DNA from: Pseudomonas sp. CFBP 13711
GTDB lineage: Bacteria; Pseudomonadota; Gammaproteobacteria; Pseudomonadales; Pseudomonadaceae
Length of the DNA stretch: 64,000 nucleotides
Direction of reading: 5' to 3'
Assembly (NCBI RefSeq): GCF_014842265.1
Contig: NZ_JACYVI010000016.1
Location: 63,364-127,363, forward strand
Below the pieces are notes generated by a model. It had not been told where the DNA came from, did no database searches, and saw only the letters and a program-made list of their open reading frames with translations. Position numbers and translations under genes: made by a program. Below, one piece after another: positions 61,346 to 64,000 of this stretch; the stretch's first letter is position 1; each line of letters begins with the position of its first letter.

Positions 61346-62122
61346 ATGAAGTCTTTTTCCGCCCTGTTTCTGTTGTTGCTGCTGACCGCTTGCAGCAGCG
61401 GTCCGAAGATCGACACCAGCCACCCTTCCGTCAATTTCGACAGCCGCGTGCAGTTCGTGGTGGTTCATTACACCTCTGCTTCCCTCGACCGGTCGCTGGC
61501 CTTGCTGACCCACGGTGAGGTCAGCGCGCATTACCTGATCGGCGACGGTCCGGCCACCACCTACAAGCTGGTCGACGAATCCCAGCGCGCATGGCACGCC
61601 GGTGAAAGCGAATGGGACGGGCGCACCTGGCTCAACTCAAGCAGCATCGGCATCGAGATCGTCAATCCGGGCTATCGCGACACGCCCACGGGTCGGCTTT
61701 GGTATCCGTACAGCGAAGCGCAGATTCAGGCGCTGATCGTTCTGCTCAAAGACATCGTCAAACGCAACCACATCGAACCCCGTCACGTCATTGGTCACAG
61801 CGACATCGCGCCGTTGCGCAAGCTCGATCCGGGACCGTTGTTCCCATGGAAGCGGCTGGCCCAGGAAGGCCTGGGCATCTGGCCGGATGAACAACAGGTC
61901 GCACAGCGTCAAACCCAGTTGATGGGCGTCGTACCAAATATCGTGTGGTTCCAGCAGCAACTGGCGCTGCTGGGTTACCCGACGCCGCAGACCGGTGAGC
62001 TGGACATCGCAACACGTCACACACTGGCTGCGTTTCAGATGCACTATCGACCACAAAAATTTGACGGTGAGCCGGATCTGCAAAGTGCAGCTATGCTGCA
62101 AGTACTTAACTTCAGGCACTAA
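61346..62122 (+). CDS. ampDh2: N-acetylmuramoyl-L-alanine amidase (AmpDh2-like lipoprotein)
   Basis: A 258-residue lipoprotein amidase with lipobox LLTAC (Cys16). The amidase_2 domain contains metal ligands in VVVHYTS and GHSDIAPLRKLDPG. A C-terminal peptidoglycan-binding-like segment (about 205-258) follows. It cleaves the sugar-peptide bond in peptidoglycan from the periplasmic side of the outer membrane. In P. aeruginosa AmpDh2 is adjacent to kinB, as here. The start at 61346 was chosen for the lipobox. Confidence 0.9.
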   Translation: MKSFSALFLLLLLTACSSGPKIDTSHPSVNFDSRVQFVVVHYTSASLDRSLALLTHGEVSAHYLIGDGPATTYKLVDESQRAWHAGESEWDGRTWLNSSSIGIEIVNPGYRDTPTGRLWYPYSEAQIQALIVLLKDIVKRNHIEPRHVIGHSDIAPLRKLDPGPLFPWKRLAQEGLGIWPDEQQVAQRQTQLMGVVPNIVWFQQQLALLGYPTPQTGELDIATRHTLAAFQMHYRPQKFDGEPDLQSAAMLQVLNFRH

Positions 62123-62213
62123 ATTCCGCTAATTGCCGGTTTTTTCGGACTATTTCTGCGCTTGTTGCTATACCTCAGTGGTTATGGAAATCCCACCATC
62201 TGGATGACTGCCG

Positions 62214-63833
62214 ATGTTCACGGCGACGCCGCGACTGCGCTCTTTACTTTATCGTCCCTGGCTTCTGGCATTAGTGGCCGCGCTGTTAAGCGCGGCCGTC
62301 TTGCTGGCGGGCAGCTTCGGGCTGGCGATGCATCAGGCCCGGCAGGACGAACGTGCCCAAATGAATGCACAGGGCGAGCGCTTTCTGGTGCGATTGGAGC
62401 AATTATTCGGTCAGTTGAGGGCCGGGCTCGATCAACTTGAAGCGCAGCCGTTGCGCGGTTGCAGCCCCGCAATGATCGAGCAGTTACGTCAGGTGAACTC
62501 GCGCTACCGTTTTATCTACGAAGTGGCGTACGTCAGCGAAAGTCAGTTCTGTTCAAGCTGGACGCGGCAGAGCCTGATTGGCAAGCCCAGGCCGCCGGAC
62601 ATTCGCGGCCCCACTTATGATTACTGGCTGAATACCTCCACCCAGCCTGACGACAACCTGGCTTCACTGATGCTCGGGCGCGGGGAGTTTCGTGTTTCCA
62701 CCTCCCGCGGCCATTTGACTGACGTCGTTGACCTGCCGGCGGGCGGCAGCCTGGTGGTGGTGTTAGATCGTGGCTCCAAGGCAGTCCCGGTCCTGGGCCC
62801 GCCTCAGACATGGCCGCCCACGCCGGACTGGTCGCCGACCTCCACCGAAACGCTGATGTCCACCCAAGACAAACTCGTCTACCGGATGCCGACCCAGAGC
62901 CCGGAATATCAACTGGTCCTGATTACCCCGCGCAGTGCCTTGCAACAGAAGATCACCGGTGCGTGGTGGCTGCTGGTCCCGGCCAGCCTGTTGATTTCGT
63001 TGTTCATCGGCATTCTCGTCCTGCAACTGGTGCGTCAACGGCAGTCATTGGGCGGTGAGCTGCACGGGGCATTGCGCCGCGGAGAGCTGAAGGTTTTGTA
63101 TCAGCCGATTTTCGACCTCAACACGCGGCTGTGCGTGGGCGCCGAGGCGTTGGTGCGCTGGCGGCGACCGGACGGCACGTTGACCAGTCCTGACCTTTTT
63201 ATCCCGCTGGCGGAAAACACCGGGCAGATTCGTCAGATCACCGATTTCGTGCTCCAGCAATTGCTGGAGCAGCTCGGCCAGCTTTTACGCGCCAATCCGC
63301 ACCTGTACGTGTCAGTCAATCTGGCAGCGTGCGATGTCATGGCCCCACGCATCGGCCGAGTGACGGCGAAGCTGCTGGCGTTACACCGGGTGGCGCCTCG
63401 GCAGATTGCGTTTGAAGTGACCGAACGCGGTCTCGTGGACGTGGTAGTCGCGCGCAATCATCTTCAGGCGCTGCGCGATCGGGGCCATCAGGTGTTGATC
63501 GATGACTTCGGCACCGGCTATTGCAGCCTCGCCTATCTGCAGACGCTGCCGGTGGACTGTTTGAAAATCGACAAGGCGTTTATTGACGCCCTCGGCCACG
63601 ATGCCGCGAGCAGTGGCGTGGCGCCGCATATCATTCGGATGGCCCATGCGCTGCAACTGCGGGTGATCGCCGAGGGCATCGAGTTCGAGTCACAGGCGAT
63701 GCTGCTGAAAAGCGAAGGGGTGATGTATGGCCAGGGCTGGCTGTTCGCCCGGCCCCTGAGCGCGACCAAGTTCACTGAACTGGTGACCGGCGGCAGACGC
63801 AGCGCCGGGCGGCGTGCGGATGATGTGGCGTAG
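62214..63833 (+). CDS. CSS-motif c-di-GMP phosphodiesterase (EAL)
   Basis: A 539-residue membrane protein with an N-terminal helix (about 18-40), a periplasmic CSS domain (Cys83; CSS at Cys113-Ser115), a second helix (about 262-284) and a cytoplasmic EAL domain. The EAL motif is at 311-313, and other catalytic motifs (DDFGTG) are retained. CSS domains form a disulfide controlled by DsbA/DsbB, and the reduced form activates proteolysis and phosphodiesterase activity in E. coli PdeC. dsbA is encoded 4.5 kb upstream. Confidence 0.92.
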   Translation: MFTATPRLRSLLYRPWLLALVAALLSAAVLLAGSFGLAMHQARQDERAQMNAQGERFLVRLEQLFGQLRAGLDQLEAQPLRGCSPAMIEQLRQVNSRYRFIYEVAYVSESQFCSSWTRQSLIGKPRPPDIRGPTYDYWLNTSTQPDDNLASLMLGRGEFRVSTSRGHLTDVVDLPAGGSLVVVLDRGSKAVPVLGPPQTWPPTPDWSPTSTETLMSTQDKLVYRMPTQSPEYQLVLITPRSALQQKITGAWWLLVPASLLISLFIGILVLQLVRQRQSLGGELHGALRRGELKVLYQPIFDLNTRLCVGAEALVRWRRPDGTLTSPDLFIPLAENTGQIRQITDFVLQQLLEQLGQLLRANPHLYVSVNLAACDVMAPRIGRVTAKLLALHRVAPRQIAFEVTERGLVDVVVARNHLQALRDRGHQVLIDDFGTGYCSLAYLQTLPVDCLKIDKAFIDALGHDAASSGVAPHIIRMAHALQLRVIAEGIEFESQAMLLKSEGVMYGQGWLFARPLSATKFTELVTGGRRSAGRRADDVA

Positions 63834-63848
63834 CGCAGCAATGCCGGT

Positions 63849-64000
63849 CTAGAGCGGCAGCGCCATGTAGAACTGCGTACCCTGCCCAGGTCGGGAATAC
63901 ACGCCCATTCGCCCGCCGTGCAACTGAACGATTTCCTTGCACAGGGCCAGCCCCAGGCCTGCCCCACCTTTCTTGCGTCCAACCTGAACGAAAGGCTCGA
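63849..64000 (-). CDS. kinB: Sensor histidine kinase, C-terminal end (KinB-like), partial
   Basis: The last ~50 codons of a histidine kinase, translated from base 63999 down. The ATPase G2 box reads KGGAGLGLALCKEIVQLHGG and the end QGTQFYMALPL. The gene is cut by the window edge. Its place next to ampDh2 and opposite orientation match kinB of P. aeruginosa, whose partner algB would follow. KinB controls alginate via AlgB. Confidence 0.72.
   Translation of the reverse strand, partial: EPFVQVGRKKGGAGLGLALCKEIVQLHGGRMGVYSRPGQGTQFYMALPL

Overview
The window is chromosomal DNA from a Pseudomonas species. Gene content, gene order and high-GC codon use all fit this genus. From about 3.7 kb onward it carries the conserved origin-flanking blocks of pseudomonads: plsC-gmhB-glyS-glyQ, tag, trkA-rsmB-fmt-def, dprA-tsaC, hemF-aroE, trpBA/trpI, prlC, then metNIQ-katE-znu-thrB-polA-engB-dsbA-ampDh2-kinB. 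From memory, having these blocks joined on one side of the origin is the arrangement of the putida/fluorescens/syringae lineage rather than of P. aeruginosa. An orphan SCO1/SenC gene sits where other pseudomonads keep an aa3-type cytochrome oxidase (cox) cluster. That suggests an oxidase-negative, P. syringae-like member, which is an inference.

Layout. 1-3.6 kb: an accessory segment next to plsC with two acyltransferase-3 membrane proteins (one broken by two apparent frameshifts) and an MFS exporter. 3.7-20 kb: housekeeping genes for lipid and LPS precursors, glycyl-tRNA synthetase, base excision repair, K+ uptake, rRNA methylation, initiator tRNA formylation and deformylation, DNA uptake (dprA), t6A tRNA modification (tsaC), haem and shikimate synthesis. 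Seven perfect 9-bp DnaA boxes lie in the first 16 kb. 20-24.4 kb: choline-O-sulfate use (choX, betC, LysR regulator) and a RcnB/CigR-like secreted protein. 24.4-27.6 kb: trpBA with divergent trpI. 27.6-32.6 kb: small stress and envelope proteins (DUF883, dodecin, two DUF1161 proteins, OsmC, two lipoproteins including a zinc aminopeptidase). 32.6-38.3 kb: HAD phosphatase, gamma-carbonic anhydrase, prlC-yheV, a secreted tyrosine phosphatase and a radical SAM protein. 38.5-42.4 kb: beta-carbonic anhydrase, SulP transporter, orphan SCO1. 42.4-52.9 kb: metNIQ, katE, zinc uptake (znuABC/zur), thrB. 52.9-64 kb: polA, the ErsA/Spot 42-like sRNA with a textbook AlgU promoter, engB, cytochrome c4, dsbA, an EEP-family protein, a diguanylate cyclase, AmpDh2 amidase, a CSS-EAL phosphodiesterase and the 3' end of a KinB-like histidine kinase.

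The strongest observations are these. All four metal-ligand carboxylates of the proofreading exonuclease site of DNA polymerase I are substituted. Perfect DnaA boxes cluster near the origin side, one of them containing the GTG start codon of the lauroyltransferase gene. ErsA has a GAACTT-N17-TCTGA promoter. The cox cluster appears to have been lost, leaving SCO1. REP-type repeats occur in many intergenic gaps. I saw no tRNA, rRNA, CRISPR array, insertion sequence or prophage.
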